Of a stretch of DNA of 51,527 nucleotides, positions 42,499-51,527 are shown in pieces. The DNA is from NORP240 sp942492445. GTDB lineage: Bacteria; Pseudomonadota; Gammaproteobacteria; Pseudomonadales; Pseudohongiellaceae. The notes beneath the pieces are model-generated. The model saw only the letters and a list, made by a program, of their open reading frames with translations. It was not told the DNA's origin and searched no databases. The stretch is from contig CALOEW010000074.1 of NCBI GenBank assembly GCA_942492445.1, forward strand, positions 1-51,527, given 5' to 3'. The translations under genes and the position numbers were made by a program. Numbering within the stretch: position 1 is the first letter of the stretch; every line of letters starts with the position of its first letter.

Positions 42499-45135
42499 AT
42501 GAACGTACGTCTACCACTGTATTGGATCAGAGTGTTGGCTCTGGGATCCGCCTGCCTGCTGACAGCGGTTTCCTGCAGTCAGGAAAATGGCCGTGAAACT
42601 GATCTTGTTCAGGCTGAGGCCTACCTTGATATCGCGGATGTTTACAGACAACAGGGTCAATTCAGATCCGCCTCCATCGAACTGCAGAATGCCCTCCAAC
42701 TTGCTCCCGGTAACGCCAGAGCGTTACGGATACTGTCTCAGATCGACATGGAAGTCGGCAATGTCGGTGAGGCCATACGGATTCTGGGTGATCTGAGGGC
42801 CAGTCAACCTGATGACCAGCAGACTACGCTGCTTCTGGCAGAGGCTAACCTCATGGCAGGCGAGCTGGGACAGTCGCTGTCCTTGCTGCAGACCCTGCAA
42901 CCCAGTGCTCCCGAAGATCGTGCGCTTCGTAACTGGATCAGGGGCCGCGCCCTTACGCTGTCCGGCAATACGGTGGAGGCCGAAGAAGCTTTCCAGCGCA
43001 TTCTCGCCGAAGACCCGGCCAATATCAGGGCCCTGATCGGACTTTCCCAGCTCGCCTATACCAACAGTGACCTGGAACAGGCACGGGCCTACCTGGAGCA
43101 AGCCAGTGAAATCGATCCCAATGATCTCGATGTGTGGATCTGGAGCGGGGTTTATGCAACCCTGAACGGTCAATATCCCGAAGCGGAACAGTCGTTTAAC
43201 GAGGCGCTGGAACTGATGGGAAACTACGACACGATGACTGCAAAACGGTATTCAGTTCTGCAGGCCATCCAGGTTCCCCTGCAGATGCAACAGAAAAACG
43301 CCGAAGCGATGCGCTATGCTCAGATCATAGCCGACACTCCGATGGGGCAATTTCAAAGTTCCTATTCCAACGCCAATGCCCTGTTTCAGCAAGGCAACTT
43401 CGCTGAAGCCCAGAGAGCCCTGCAAACCACGCTGGAGCTGGCACCGGAAAACCCTGCCAGCAATTTACTGTTGGGCATGACCAATTACGCACTGGGCGAC
43501 TATGCGGCCGCCGCTTCATCCCTGGGCAGGTTCGTGGATATTGCCACGACCGCTCAGCCGGTCAAGATATTGGCAGCCACGCAGATTCAACTTGGCAATC
43601 CGGAGGAAGCCGTAGCAATTCTGGAGGAAGCCCGGGAAAGATTCCCCAATGACGGATCCCTGCTGGCGATGCTCGGAATCAGCCAAAGGACTACCGGACA
43701 GATCGACGAGTCCATTGAGTCGTTCAACGCCGCTCTCGCTACCAATCAGAATCCTGCAGAAGTTCATTTTCTTCTGGCAGGGAGCCATTTTCTGCGTGAA
43801 GACACCGACGCTGCCGTCCAATCACTGGAGCAGGCCCTGGAATTGAATCCTGGATTCAACCAGGCCATGACCGGGCTCGTCGAAATCTATCTCAACCAGG
43901 GTGAAACTGATCGGGCCCGGGCGCGAGTCGAAACCTGGCGGCAACAGAATCCACGCTCATCATTCCTGAATAATCTCGCCGGCGGCCTCGCTACCATGTC
44001 AGGTCAGCCAGATCAGGCCCGCAATTTTTACAACAACACACTGGCCAGTGAACCGGCAAATCGCGAGGCCCGGTTGCGACTGGCAGAGCTGGCGATTATT
44101 GAAGCAGACTATGCCCGCGCTCAGGAGGAATACCAGGTAATGCTGTCGCGGGAACCGACCGATGAAAACGCCATAAGAGGGTTTCTTTCCACCGGCAGCG
44201 CACTGGACAATGAACCGGGATCCATCGCCCGGGTGCAGGAAATTGTGGACAATTACCCGTCTTCCTATATTCCTGCTGTGGTGCTCTCTCAATACCTGAC
44301 ACGGCGGGGCGATCTGACCAGAGCATTGGAACTTGCGGAACTTGCCTATCAACGAATCGAAGTCGCCGCCACCGAGTCAAATCTCGTGAATGTCCTGCTG
44401 GTCAGAGCATCTGACCTGGCCAGGAGTGGAGATCCTGACGCGGCGACTCAGGCAGTCGATCGAGCGTTGTCGATTCAGGGCAACAACATCAGGGCGCTGA
44501 CAGCGGCGGCCCAGCTCGCCAATCTGGCGGGCAACCGCGATGCGGCAAACGGCTTTGTCGATAGGCTGAAGTCTCTGGAAGCGGAATCCGGGCTGGGTTC
44601 CGAGCTGGAGGCAGATTTGTTGCTTGCGAACAACGATCGGTCAGGCGCGCTGGAAATTTATCGCCAAACCTGGGAGTCAGTTGCAAGCTCCAGTGCAGCC
44701 AGCAAGCTTTATCTGGCGCTCTTGCGCGGCGGGCAGCAGCAGGAAGCCAGTGATTTCCTGAGCGAGTGGTTGAGTGCCAAACCACAGGACGGGGCGGCCA
44801 ATATGTTCATGGGCATGAACCATCAGGCAGCGAACCGGGAATCCGATGCCATTTTGCGCTATGAAACTGCCTTGAGGTCGCTGCCCAACAACGTCATTGC
44901 ACTCAATAATCTGGCCTGGATGTATCAGGACAGTAACCCGGAGCGGGCGCTGGAGCTGGCAGTCAGAGCGGTTCAGCTGGATCCTGAAAATGCTGATGTA
45001 CTGGATACTTTTGGCTGGTTGCTTTACAAGCAGAATCGCGCAGATGAAGCAATTCAGGTACTTCAGCGAGCGCAGCAACTTTCACCGGATTCCGATTCGA
45101 TTGCGGAGCACCTGGAAACTGTGCAAAGTCAGTAG
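42499..45135 (+). CDS. prsT: PEP-CTERM system TPR lipoprotein PrsT
   Basis: 878 aa, near the usual ~900 of the family. The signal peptide ends in a lipobox-like LLTAVSC (Cys about residue 26), predicting a lipoprotein. The rest is some 20 tetratricopeptide repeats, for example VYRQQGQFRSASIELQNALQ, AQRALQTTLELAPENPASN and LDTFGWLLYKQNRADEAIQV. PrsT accompanies XrtA and PrsK/R in PEP-CTERM genomes and probably scaffolds polysaccharide export or sorting at the envelope. RBS GGGAG lies 7 bp before the ATG. It is convergent with prsK. Confidence 0.93.
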   Translation: MNVRLPLYWIRVLALGSACLLTAVSCSQENGRETDLVQAEAYLDIADVYRQQGQFRSASIELQNALQLAPGNARALRILSQIDMEVGNVGEAIRILGDLRASQPDDQQTTLLLAEANLMAGELGQSLSLLQTLQPSAPEDRALRNWIRGRALTLSGNTVEAEEAFQRILAEDPANIRALIGLSQLAYTNSDLEQARAYLEQASEIDPNDLDVWIWSGVYATLNGQYPEAEQSFNEALELMGNYDTMTAKRYSVLQAIQVPLQMQQKNAEAMRYAQIIADTPMGQFQSSYSNANALFQQGNFAEAQRALQTTLELAPENPASNLLLGMTNYALGDYAAAASSLGRFVDIATTAQPVKILAATQIQLGNPEEAVAILEEARERFPNDGSLLAMLGISQRTTGQIDESIESFNAALATNQNPAEVHFLLAGSHFLREDTDAAVQSLEQALELNPGFNQAMTGLVEIYLNQGETDRARARVETWRQQNPRSSFLNNLAGGLATMSGQPDQARNFYNNTLASEPANREARLRLAELAIIEADYARAQEEYQVMLSREPTDENAIRGFLSTGSALDNEPGSIARVQEIVDNYPSSYIPAVVLSQYLTRRGDLTRALELAELAYQRIEVAATESNLVNVLLVRASDLARSGDPDAATQAVDRALSIQGNNIRALTAAAQLANLAGNRDAANGFVDRLKSLEAESGLGSELEADLLLANNDRSGALEIYRQTWESVASSSAASKLYLALLRGGQQQEASDFLSEWLSAKPQDGAANMFMGMNHQAANRESDAILRYETALRSLPNNVIALNNLAWMYQDSNPERALELAVRAVQLDPENADVLDTFGWLLYKQNRADEAIQVLQRAQQLSPDSDSIAEHLETVQSQ

Positions 45136-45197
45136 CGGTCAAATCAATAAAGGTGCTGGGGATATATTCCTTACTGACACGGCTGCACTCCTGGCGT

Positions 45198-47309
45198 TCA
45201 GTCTGGCACCTCTTCGGAGGAGCCAGACTCACACAGAGGGATTGTCAGGGTGAACACTGTCCCTTCACCCTGACGGCTTCGGGCTGTCAGGTTGCCTCCA
45301 AGTTTACGTAAGTATTCTCTGCTCTGGAAAACGCCAATACCCATTCCTGTGAGACCCTTCGTACTTTCAAACGGCCTGAATAATCTCGTCTGGATAAACT
45401 CCTGAGTCATACCGCAGCCATTGTCACGAATTTCAAGCTCTGCGATTCCCCCGACTGTTGCCAGACTCACTTCCACAACCCCTGAATCCGGCGTCGCGTC
45501 CTGCGCATTCTGTACGATGTGCCCGATACCGGCCTTTAATTCATCTTCATTGGCCACCACCAGGACTGACGTTTCCTTGCAGTTCATTATCGGAGCCGGT
45601 TTTTGCCGGGACTGGGACTGAACAACCTGACGGATCAGGTCGACCAGGTTCACTACATTGGAACCCCCCTGCTGTGCCTCGTCACCCTTTTTGAAATGCT
45701 TTAGCAGAAAGTCCATTTTACTTACGGCATGTTCAGTGGTCTTAATCATGTCGTCAATAAACTCAGGATTGCTCTTATGCAGTTTGGCATTGTGCACAAG
45801 CATGGAAAGTTGTGAATTCAAAGTCTTGATATCATGTACGACGAACGCGGAACCCTGATTAAAGGCTGTAAATTGCCGCGCCTCGGCAAGGGCATCAGAA
45901 GTCACCATCTGGGCAAGGTAACTGGCGGTCTGTCTGCCGGCCGCCGTGAACAACTCGTAGTCTTCCCAGATCAATTCAAACTCCACGCGTGACTCCCTCA
46001 GCAGAACGAAACCGAGAATTCTGCCCTGCAACTCCAACGGTACGATCAGCCATGCCTTCTTAACCTGCTCAAGCCATTCCGGCAACAGCCTCCTATCAAG
46101 TAATGTGTCAACAGCATGCAGATCTATTACCTGGTTTGTTTCTTCAAGGTAACGTATCAGATAGTCGGTGCGATCAACCTCGGCATTATCCAGCCAACCT
46201 AATTCAACCTGAGCAACCTGTTCGTAATGTATTCCATCGCGGGTAAGCCACAGCCCCCCGGAAGGACTGTCGACGATGCCGGCAAGGGCATGAATTGCTC
46301 TGTCCGGCAAAGATTCATCGCTTTCGGTGTCCGAAAGTGTCTGACTGATTCGCATCCATTCTTCCCGGTAATCATATTTTGAAGTAAACAGATTTCTGCT
46401 GATATAAAATTTCAGCAGACTTCGCATACGACCGGAAAATGCCAGGGTAGCCAGAAAGGTCAGTGATATTACCCAGAACAGAACACGCAACAGCGTACCC
46501 CACTCACCGGAGACATTCCTGATATAAAATCCGGCCCCCGCCATCAACAGAAGATAAAGACCCGCGGCGACAAGGACACCAGTGTGGAACACAAGCCGGC
46601 GTGAAATATTCAGTTGTATCGGTTGTTGCCGAGTTCTTACTACGCCAAGACCGATCATCGGAGCTGCCAGCGCTATCACTGCGCCCCTGATCTGCCAGAG
46701 AGCCGGATCTATCCTAGCAAACAGTGTTGCTTCCGAATACATGTAGAGATCATAGGAGAACACCATACCGAGGCCGAGGCAGAGAAACTTAAGATGCCAG
46801 CTGTGGTAGGCACGAATATTTCTTACTACCTGTTCAAGCAATGCCAGCCCGGCAATAGACGACATGAGGAAACCGAGAAGAACTGGCTGTCCGCCGAAGT
46901 CCGGGGCATAAACCGAAACGCCATTCACCGTAAATCGCAACACCGGGATGGCCAGCAGAAGAATGGCTGGAATACTGAATGTCGACACGGCAACAATCAT
47001 CAGACCGGACCGGTTGCGATCCACCCTGCCTGTACCGAAAACCACGTCTCTCAGCCCAAGAATGCTGAGCAACAGGCCAAACCAGACTGCATTCTTAAGT
47101 GCCTCGATCATGGGTATCAGGTAAAACAGCGACAATCCAAGCCAGGATTGCGCCAGCATGCCCAGACTCCAGAGCATGGAAATGACTGTTGCAATTACCA
47201 ACACGAAGCTGGACTTGCCACTGTTCCAGTTCCGGAGCTGTGCAATAAGCAGAATTCCCAACGATAGCGTTGCGAGGGAAAACGTTATGAGTCCCAGTTC
47301 AAATGGCAT
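45198..47309 (-). CDS. prsK: PEP-CTERM system histidine kinase PrsK
   Basis: 703 aa. About eight N-terminal TM helices (residues 1-300), then a GAF-like domain (residues ~320-470, LPDRAIHALAGIVDSPSGGLWL), a dimerisation helix with FVVHDIKTLNSQLSM in which His492 is the phospho-acceptor, and the ATPase domain: IGHIVQNAQDATPDSG (N box), IRDNGCGM (G1), STKGLTGMGIGVF (G2) and GEGTVFTLTIPL. It is expected to phosphorylate PrsR, encoded just upstream on the same strand (148-bp gap). Confidence 0.95.
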   Translation of the reverse strand: MPFELGLITFSLATLSLGILLIAQLRNWNSGKSSFVLVIATVISMLWSLGMLAQSWLGLSLFYLIPMIEALKNAVWFGLLLSILGLRDVVFGTGRVDRNRSGLMIVAVSTFSIPAILLLAIPVLRFTVNGVSVYAPDFGGQPVLLGFLMSSIAGLALLEQVVRNIRAYHSWHLKFLCLGLGMVFSYDLYMYSEATLFARIDPALWQIRGAVIALAAPMIGLGVVRTRQQPIQLNISRRLVFHTGVLVAAGLYLLLMAGAGFYIRNVSGEWGTLLRVLFWVISLTFLATLAFSGRMRSLLKFYISRNLFTSKYDYREEWMRISQTLSDTESDESLPDRAIHALAGIVDSPSGGLWLTRDGIHYEQVAQVELGWLDNAEVDRTDYLIRYLEETNQVIDLHAVDTLLDRRLLPEWLEQVKKAWLIVPLELQGRILGFVLLRESRVEFELIWEDYELFTAAGRQTASYLAQMVTSDALAEARQFTAFNQGSAFVVHDIKTLNSQLSMLVHNAKLHKSNPEFIDDMIKTTEHAVSKMDFLLKHFKKGDEAQQGGSNVVNLVDLIRQVVQSQSRQKPAPIMNCKETSVLVVANEDELKAGIGHIVQNAQDATPDSGVVEVSLATVGGIAELEIRDNGCGMTQEFIQTRLFRPFESTKGLTGMGIGVFQSREYLRKLGGNLTARSRQGEGTVFTLTIPLCESGSSEEVPD

Positions 47310-47457
47310 GTCTTACTTCAGGCCTCTGGTCAGTGGCAGTTTCCGACTGCCGGTTTGGTGTGCCAGGAAACTTTTGAATGCTCATGGCACAGGCTCCCGC
47401 GAAGCAGTGCATGGACTAACAGCCTGTTAATCAAAGGTTCCCGGGTGTGAACAGGTT

Positions 47458-48840
47458 CTAGGAATTCTGGTCCTGCTTTCCGGCAAGGTGATGTTCAAGC
47501 TGGTACTTGCCGATAAGATTGTACAATGTAGGTCGTGTGATACCGAGACTGCTGGCTGCGTCACTGATGGTTTTCGAACTCATAAGGGCCATGGTGATCG
47601 CTTTGGTCTCTGCCCGGGCTCGCACATCACGCAGCAACTCTGGAACGTAGCTGTCACTCAATCCCTCGAGTTCCAGATCCGAGACGCTGATCATCGGCTT
47701 TTCAGCAAGAACCACGGCTCGTTTTATGCGATTCTCCAGCTCTCGGATGTTGCCAGGCCAGTTGTAGGCCTGAATGGCTTTGTGCGCTTCATTGGTGAAT
47801 CCTTTAGTCACACGGCCCTGCTGCTCGGCATACCGGTGCAGGAAGCTTTGGGCCAGTAATATCATGTCCTGCCCTCTATCCCGGAGAGGCGGCAACTCCA
47901 CCACGATTTCACTGATCCGATAATAAAGGTCCTCTCGGAATAACCCGTCCTTTATGTGCTGCTTCAGGTTCTGGTGGGTCGCGCAAACTATGCGGATATC
48001 CACCGGGATTTCTTCGTTACCCCCCAACCTCACTATGGTCTTTTCCTGCAAGACATGGAGTATCTTGGCCTGCAGGGATATCGGCATATCGCCAATCTCA
48101 TCCAGAAAGAGTGTGCCTCCGGATGCGTACTCTATTTTCCCGATTTTTCGATTGACTGCTCCGGTGAAAGCACCTTTCTCATGACCGAAAAGTTCACTCT
48201 CCAATAGAGTTTCGGGAATGGAAGTACAATTGATTGTGACCAGTTTTTCCTTTTTTCGATCACTTTGCCCATGAAGATTCTTGACCAGCTCGCCTTTCCC
48301 AGTCCCGGTTTCCCCCAGGATCAGAATAGCAACTGAAGTATTGGCAACTTTACCGATTGTTTTTAGAACATCGAGCATTTCCGGACAGCTTGCTATCATT
48401 TCGTCCTTTCTACTGCTCCGCTGTATTTCAAGTAGTTTGATGTTCTCCTGCTCCAGGCTTCTCAGCCTAAACGCACGTTCAACAACAAACTTCAACATAT
48501 CGACATCGATAGGCTTCTGGTAGAAATCATAGGCTCCGAGTCCGATAGCCTTGACGGCATTGTCCTTCTCCTCCCTTCCGGTAACGACAATGACCTTTAT
48601 ATTAGGATCAAATTCAATGATTTCTTCGAGCAGGGAAAATCCTTCTGAACTGCCGCCCGGGTCGGGTGGCAATCCCAGATCAGTGATAACAACTGAAGGT
48701 CGTTCCCGGCGAAGCTGGCTTACGGCTTCCGGCCTGTTACCTGCCAGGAAGGGTTTGAATTCCTCGAAGGACCACTTGAGCTGGCTTTGCAGGCCTGGGT
48801 CATCCTCGACAATTAGGAGTCCTTTTGTAGTTAAACTCAA
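47458..48840 (-). CDS. prsR: PEP-CTERM system sigma-54 response regulator PrsR
   Basis: 460 aa from a TTG at 48840 (MSLTTKGLLIVEDD), chosen because AGGAGA lies 9 bp upstream and the receiver domain starts at once. Receiver: LLIVEDDPGLQ and VVITDLGLPPDPGG, phospho-Asp54. The AAA+ domain has Walker A GETGTGKG (176-183), the sigma-54 contact GAFTGA (223-228) and GGTLFLDEIGDMP (Walker B). The C-terminal Fis-type HTH is TISDAASSLGITRPTLYNLI. It activates sigma-54 promoters when phosphorylated by PrsK. Polysaccharide and PEP-CTERM genes are the probable targets. Confidence 0.95.
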   Translation of the reverse strand: MSLTTKGLLIVEDDPGLQSQLKWSFEEFKPFLAGNRPEAVSQLRRERPSVVITDLGLPPDPGGSSEGFSLLEEIIEFDPNIKVIVVTGREEKDNAVKAIGLGAYDFYQKPIDVDMLKFVVERAFRLRSLEQENIKLLEIQRSSRKDEMIASCPEMLDVLKTIGKVANTSVAILILGETGTGKGELVKNLHGQSDRKKEKLVTINCTSIPETLLESELFGHEKGAFTGAVNRKIGKIEYASGGTLFLDEIGDMPISLQAKILHVLQEKTIVRLGGNEEIPVDIRIVCATHQNLKQHIKDGLFREDLYYRISEIVVELPPLRDRGQDMILLAQSFLHRYAEQQGRVTKGFTNEAHKAIQAYNWPGNIRELENRIKRAVVLAEKPMISVSDLELEGLSDSYVPELLRDVRARAETKAITMALMSSKTISDAASSLGITRPTLYNLIGKYQLEHHLAGKQDQNS

Positions 48841-48892
48841 AGTACGATTTCTCCTGGTCACCACTGAACGATACAACTCGGTCAGCAGCTAA

Positions 48893-49684
48893 CTAATGAT
48901 TTTTTCGTAATTCCAGATAAGATGGTGGTGGCACCACATAGTCCCGGTACTTACCGGGATCACCCTGAACTCCTGCCTCGGCAGCTTTAATGATGTTGTA
49001 CATCTCGCGAGCCGACACATAATGTAACGCAAAATTCCTGCCGTCGTTATATTCCTTTTCAAGATAACTGAACATGGAATCAACCTCGTCACCCAGTAGA
49101 CTCTCGATATCTGCCTCCTGGGTTCCATGGGTATGAATTTTTACAAACAGCCACTGCGGACACCCCTTGACGTGGATGCCGCATTCGACCCACAAGTCAA
49201 TCCGATGGGGGGTTGGCGGCGAGTTCGCTCTTATATCCGAATTTTCGATTCGAGGTAACAATCCGAACTTCCTGTCTTGCCAATTCAGGCACAGGGGACC
49301 TTGAATTATCATGAGATCACCGGATTGCGACTTCGATACCTCCACATCCACTCCGGTGTTATGAGACTTTGATTGTCCATCGACACCACTGGCATAGTAA
49401 ATGCTGTTCACTTTCCTGGTCTGGGTATCACTCGGTGCGGAGGGCAGCGTAAAATCCGCATAACATCCCAGGTCCGCAAGAACCGAAAGTTCATTATTAA
49501 CACCACACCACCTGCCGTCCTTGCGAGAATTATCCAGCGCCCAGTTACCGTGGATGAAGGCAAACTGAAATCTGCCGGTTTCCCTGCATTTCGGAACAGC
49601 CTTGTGCCTGGCATCAAGCGATGCCCAGGCGCCTGAAGAGGCATCGCTGCCCTCCGACGAAATGCCTGATTGGCTCCGTGATCT
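48893..49684 (-). CDS. 3' part of an unknown exopolysaccharide-locus gene (5' end lost at junction)
   Basis: The frame is open from 49684 (after an upstream TGA) to 48893. The coherent part starts near 49618: RHKAVPKCRETGRFQFAFIH, then GNWALDNSRKDGRWCGVNNE, LGCYADFTLPSAPSDTQTRK, IYYASGVDG and CPQWLFVKIHTHGTQ. I recall proteins like this, some 350-450 aa long, in exopolysaccharide clusters and think of a polysaccharide-deacetylase-like fold, but cannot assign it. A longer N-terminus is expected, and instead the sequence runs into the unrelated DWL-repeat DNA. It lies 52 bp upstream of prsR on the same strand. Confidence 0.75.
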   Translation of the reverse strand, partial: RSRSQSGISSEGSDASSGAWASLDARHKAVPKCRETGRFQFAFIHGNWALDNSRKDGRWCGVNNELSVLADLGCYADFTLPSAPSDTQTRKVNSIYYASGVDGQSKSHNTGVDVEVSKSQSGDLMIIQGPLCLNWQDRKFGLLPRIENSDIRANSPPTPHRIDLWVECGIHVKGCPQWLFVKIHTHGTQEADIESLLGDEVDSMFSYLEKEYNDGRNFALHYVSAREMYNIIKAAEAGVQGDPGKYRDYVVPPPSYLELRKNH

Positions 49685-51527
49685 TCAACCTGAAGGTGCC
49701 GAAGTCGCCGCTCCAGACGTCGAAGAAGAACCTGAGGGGATTGCCGACTGGCTTCGCGAGCGCCAGACCGAGGCTGTCGTTGCGGAGGAGGCTGAGACTG
49801 AAGCCGCCGTCCTCGAAGCTGTGGTTGAAGCGCAAGCTGAGGAAGACGTCTGTGCCATCGACGCGGGTGAAATTCCCGATTGGCTTACCGCGTTCCAGCC
49901 GGAGCCTTCCCTTGCTGCGGAAACGTCCGGTATTGCGGAGATCACCGATGAGGCGTCACCGTTTGGTGATGCAGCAACCGAAGCGGCTGCACCTGCGGAA
50001 ACGGATATGGTTGACGAGCGTGTTGTCGCCGCAGTCGCCGATGTGCCTGATTGGCTCAGTATTCTCGGTTTCCGCTGAAGCTGAAGCCGTCGCTGATACG
50101 GACGAAGCCGACCTGCTTGCGTGGCTGGACGATATTCAGCCGGAGGAAACCACGACGCTGCAACAAGAGAGCCGCAGCGCAGAATTCACCGGTCTCGGCG
50201 AAAGCATCGCGGAAACCGAAGCTGCCGTCCCCGCTGAAGAAGCAAGCCTGGATTAAGCCCTTGCCGAAGAGCTGGCGGAAGGTGAACCTGAGATATTTGA
50301 ATCCGAGGTCAATGAAACAATTCCTCCTGCCGCGGAAGGCGATCTGTTGTCCGGTGACGATGCGCTCTCGTGGCTCGAAAGCCTGACTGTGGGCAAGGAG
50401 GACGAACTCCGTGCGCAAGCCGAAGTGGAATCACAGGCCTATGTCGATGAGATTCTCGGTCGTAAATCCGAACCCGTCGTCGAAGAAGTGGAAGCCGTGC
50501 AGGAACCGGTCGTCGCGGAAGAACTCGCGCCCGAAATTCCTCCCGCCGCGGAAAGCGACCTGTTGTCCGGTGACGATGCGCTCTCGTGGCTCGAAAGCCT
50601 GACCGTTGGCAAGGAGGACGAACTGCGCGCACAAGCCGAGGCGGAATCGCAAGCCCGCGTCGATGAAATCCTGGGCCGCAAGTCCGAACCCGTGATGGAG
50701 CAGCTGACGTTGCGGAAGAACCCGAAACTGTCGAGACGCCCGTTGCAGAGGAAGAAGGACTCTTCGGCTGGGATGCATTCTCGGTGAAGAGGTGACGGAA
50801 GCCGACACGCCGGCGGTGGTTGAAGAAGGTGTCTTGGACTGGGAATCACTGGCAGAAGAACTCGAAGAAATCCGTGAAGTCACCACCGCTGCGCCCACGA
50901 CGGAAGGTGATCTGCTTTCCGGTGACGATGCGCTTTCGTGGCTCGAAAGCCTGACCGAAGGCAAGATCGACGAATTGCGACTGCAAGCTGAAATCGAATC
51001 GCAGGCGCGCGTCAACGAGCTGCCGGGTCGCGCGCCTGAACTGGTAGTTGAACCGATTGTGGTGGACGAGCTGGAGACCGCCTTCGCAGACGAAGCTACG
51101 GTTGCCGAGGATGCTGCGTCAGCCGAAGAAGGATTTTTCGGCTGGGACGCATTCGGTGAAGAGGCGACGGAAGCCGAAGCGCCAGCGGTGGTCGAAGAAG
51201 GTGCGCTGGACCGGGAAGCACTGGCTGAAGAACTCGAAGAAACCGTCGGTGAAGTCACCGCGGTTGCACCTATGATGGAGGGCGACCTGCTCTCCGGTGA
51301 CGATGCGCTGGCGTGGCTAGAAAGCCTGACTGAAGGCAAGACCGACGAACTGCGATTGCAGGCTGAACAGGCACAAGCGCGCGTCAACGAGCTGCTTGGT
51401 CGCGCGCCTGAACCAGCAGTTGAACCGGTCGTGGTGGGCGAACCGGAGGCCGTCGACACTGAAGAAGGTTTCCTTGGCTGGGATGCGTTTTGCGAAGAAG
51501 CCACTGAAGCCGAAGCCCCAGCGGCGG
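49620..51527 (+). pseudogene. DWL/GDLLSGDD-repeat protein, Chloroflexi-like, broken frames
   Basis: Glu/Ala-rich protein without start or end in the window. The first frame (to 50078) has PDWL-type motifs: MPDWLRDLQPEG, IADWLRERQ, IPDWLTAFQPEP and VPDWLSIL. At ~50070 the sense shifts one frame (SAEAEAVADTDEADLLAWLD). An in-frame TAA at 50254-50256 is followed by meaningful sequence (ALAEELAEGEPEIFESEV). The frame shifts again near 50700 (AADVAEEPETVETPVAEEEG) and 50783 (GEEVTEADTPAVVEEGVL), then stays open to the edge. At least three shifts and one stop in 1.9 kb mean decay or poor sequence. I associate DWL plus WLESL repeats with Chloroflexi TPR proteins (from memory). Function unknown. Confidence 0.7.
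50341..51409 (+). repeat. Four copies of a ~43-residue coding repeat
   Basis: Units begin at 50341, 50557, 50909 and 51284. Each encodes DLLSGDDALSWLESLT (copy 4 has ALAWLESL) followed by GKxDELRxQAExExQARVxE and a GR end. Spacings are 216, 352 and 375 bp. Longer linkers carry a second repeat, GLFGWDAF/GFFGWDAFGEE/GFLGWDAF. Copies 1 and 2 are nearly identical at the DNA level, which favours misassembly or recombination. Confidence 0.8.

Noticed and set aside
50431..51504. 357-codon Ser-rich frame on the minus strand
   Set aside because: Mirror image of the Glu/Ala-rich repeat on the plus strand; the Ser runs come from reading GAA/GCG codons backwards.
1..51527. tRNA, rRNA and CRISPR arrays
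   Set aside because: Intergenic regions were read for cloverleaf ends, rRNA motifs and regularly spaced direct repeats; none was found. The only regular repeats are protein-coding (50341-51409).

Overview
Most of the window (about 1-49,600) reads as chromosomal DNA of a gammaproteobacterium. The signs are a tgt-yajC-secD-secF operon, a rimI gene beside a pseudomonad-type holD-like gene, an OMPLA phospholipase, RF3, a GspE/PulE-type ATPase with a GAF domain, and an XrtA/PEP-CTERM exopolysaccharide locus of the proteobacterial kind. I cannot name a genus. The last ~1.9 kb (about 49,620-51,527) looks different. It codes for a low-complexity, Glu/Ala-rich protein with DWL motifs and four copies of a ~43-residue repeat, a style I associate with Chloroflexi. 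It meets the gammaproteobacterial sequence at a point where both facing genes lack their 5' ends, so I suspect a chimeric contig end.

Layout. 1-9.2 kb: a lytic transglycosylase running off the left edge, a divergent PanP-type PLP decarboxylase, then on the minus strand prfC (frameshifted), tgt, yajC, secD and secF. 9.4-13.4 kb: an unknown protein, an AT-rich 600-bp gap with an inverted pair of DnaA boxes, a small membrane protein and a GAF-MshEN-GspE ATPase. 13.5-25.2 kb: housekeeping and metabolic genes (a secreted protein of unknown function, hisC, a zinc-ribbon protein, rimI, a psi-subunit-like gene, a quinone oxidoreductase, an FAA hydrolase, an endonuclease-like pseudoenzyme, an outer-membrane-like protein, an aldo/keto reductase, a Tat-exported VOC protein, a rhodanese and a cold-shock gene with a long leader). 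25.4-33.4 kb: a TPR-like protein, pldA, malonyl-CoA decarboxylase, a TauE-type permease, a 930-bp non-coding stretch with two related palindromic elements, and an orphan NosR-like protein.

33.7-49.6 kb is an exopolysaccharide/protein-sorting locus. It has a NodB deacetylase, four glycosyltransferases, an O-antigen-ligase-like polymerase, exosortase A fused to an EpsI domain (interrupted by an in-frame TGA), the TPR lipoprotein PrsT, the histidine kinase PrsK, the sigma-54 activator PrsR and the 3' part of an unknown gene. A plausible reading is that PrsK/PrsR control sigma-54 transcription of the surface polysaccharide and PEP-CTERM genes, the glycosyltransferases and ligase build the polymer, and XrtA sorts PEP-CTERM proteins to the surface. 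No PEP-CTERM substrate is in the window.

Several genes carry single-base disruptions, most in homopolymers (prfC, FAA hydrolase, an OMP gene, the TauE permease), plus an in-frame stop in xrtA-epsI and an ATC where a start codon is expected. Together these suggest sequence errors or recent decay and should be checked against reads. A 15-bp motif of the form GGAANCTCTGATTAA recurs in intergenic spots and looks like the ends of small palindromic mobile elements.
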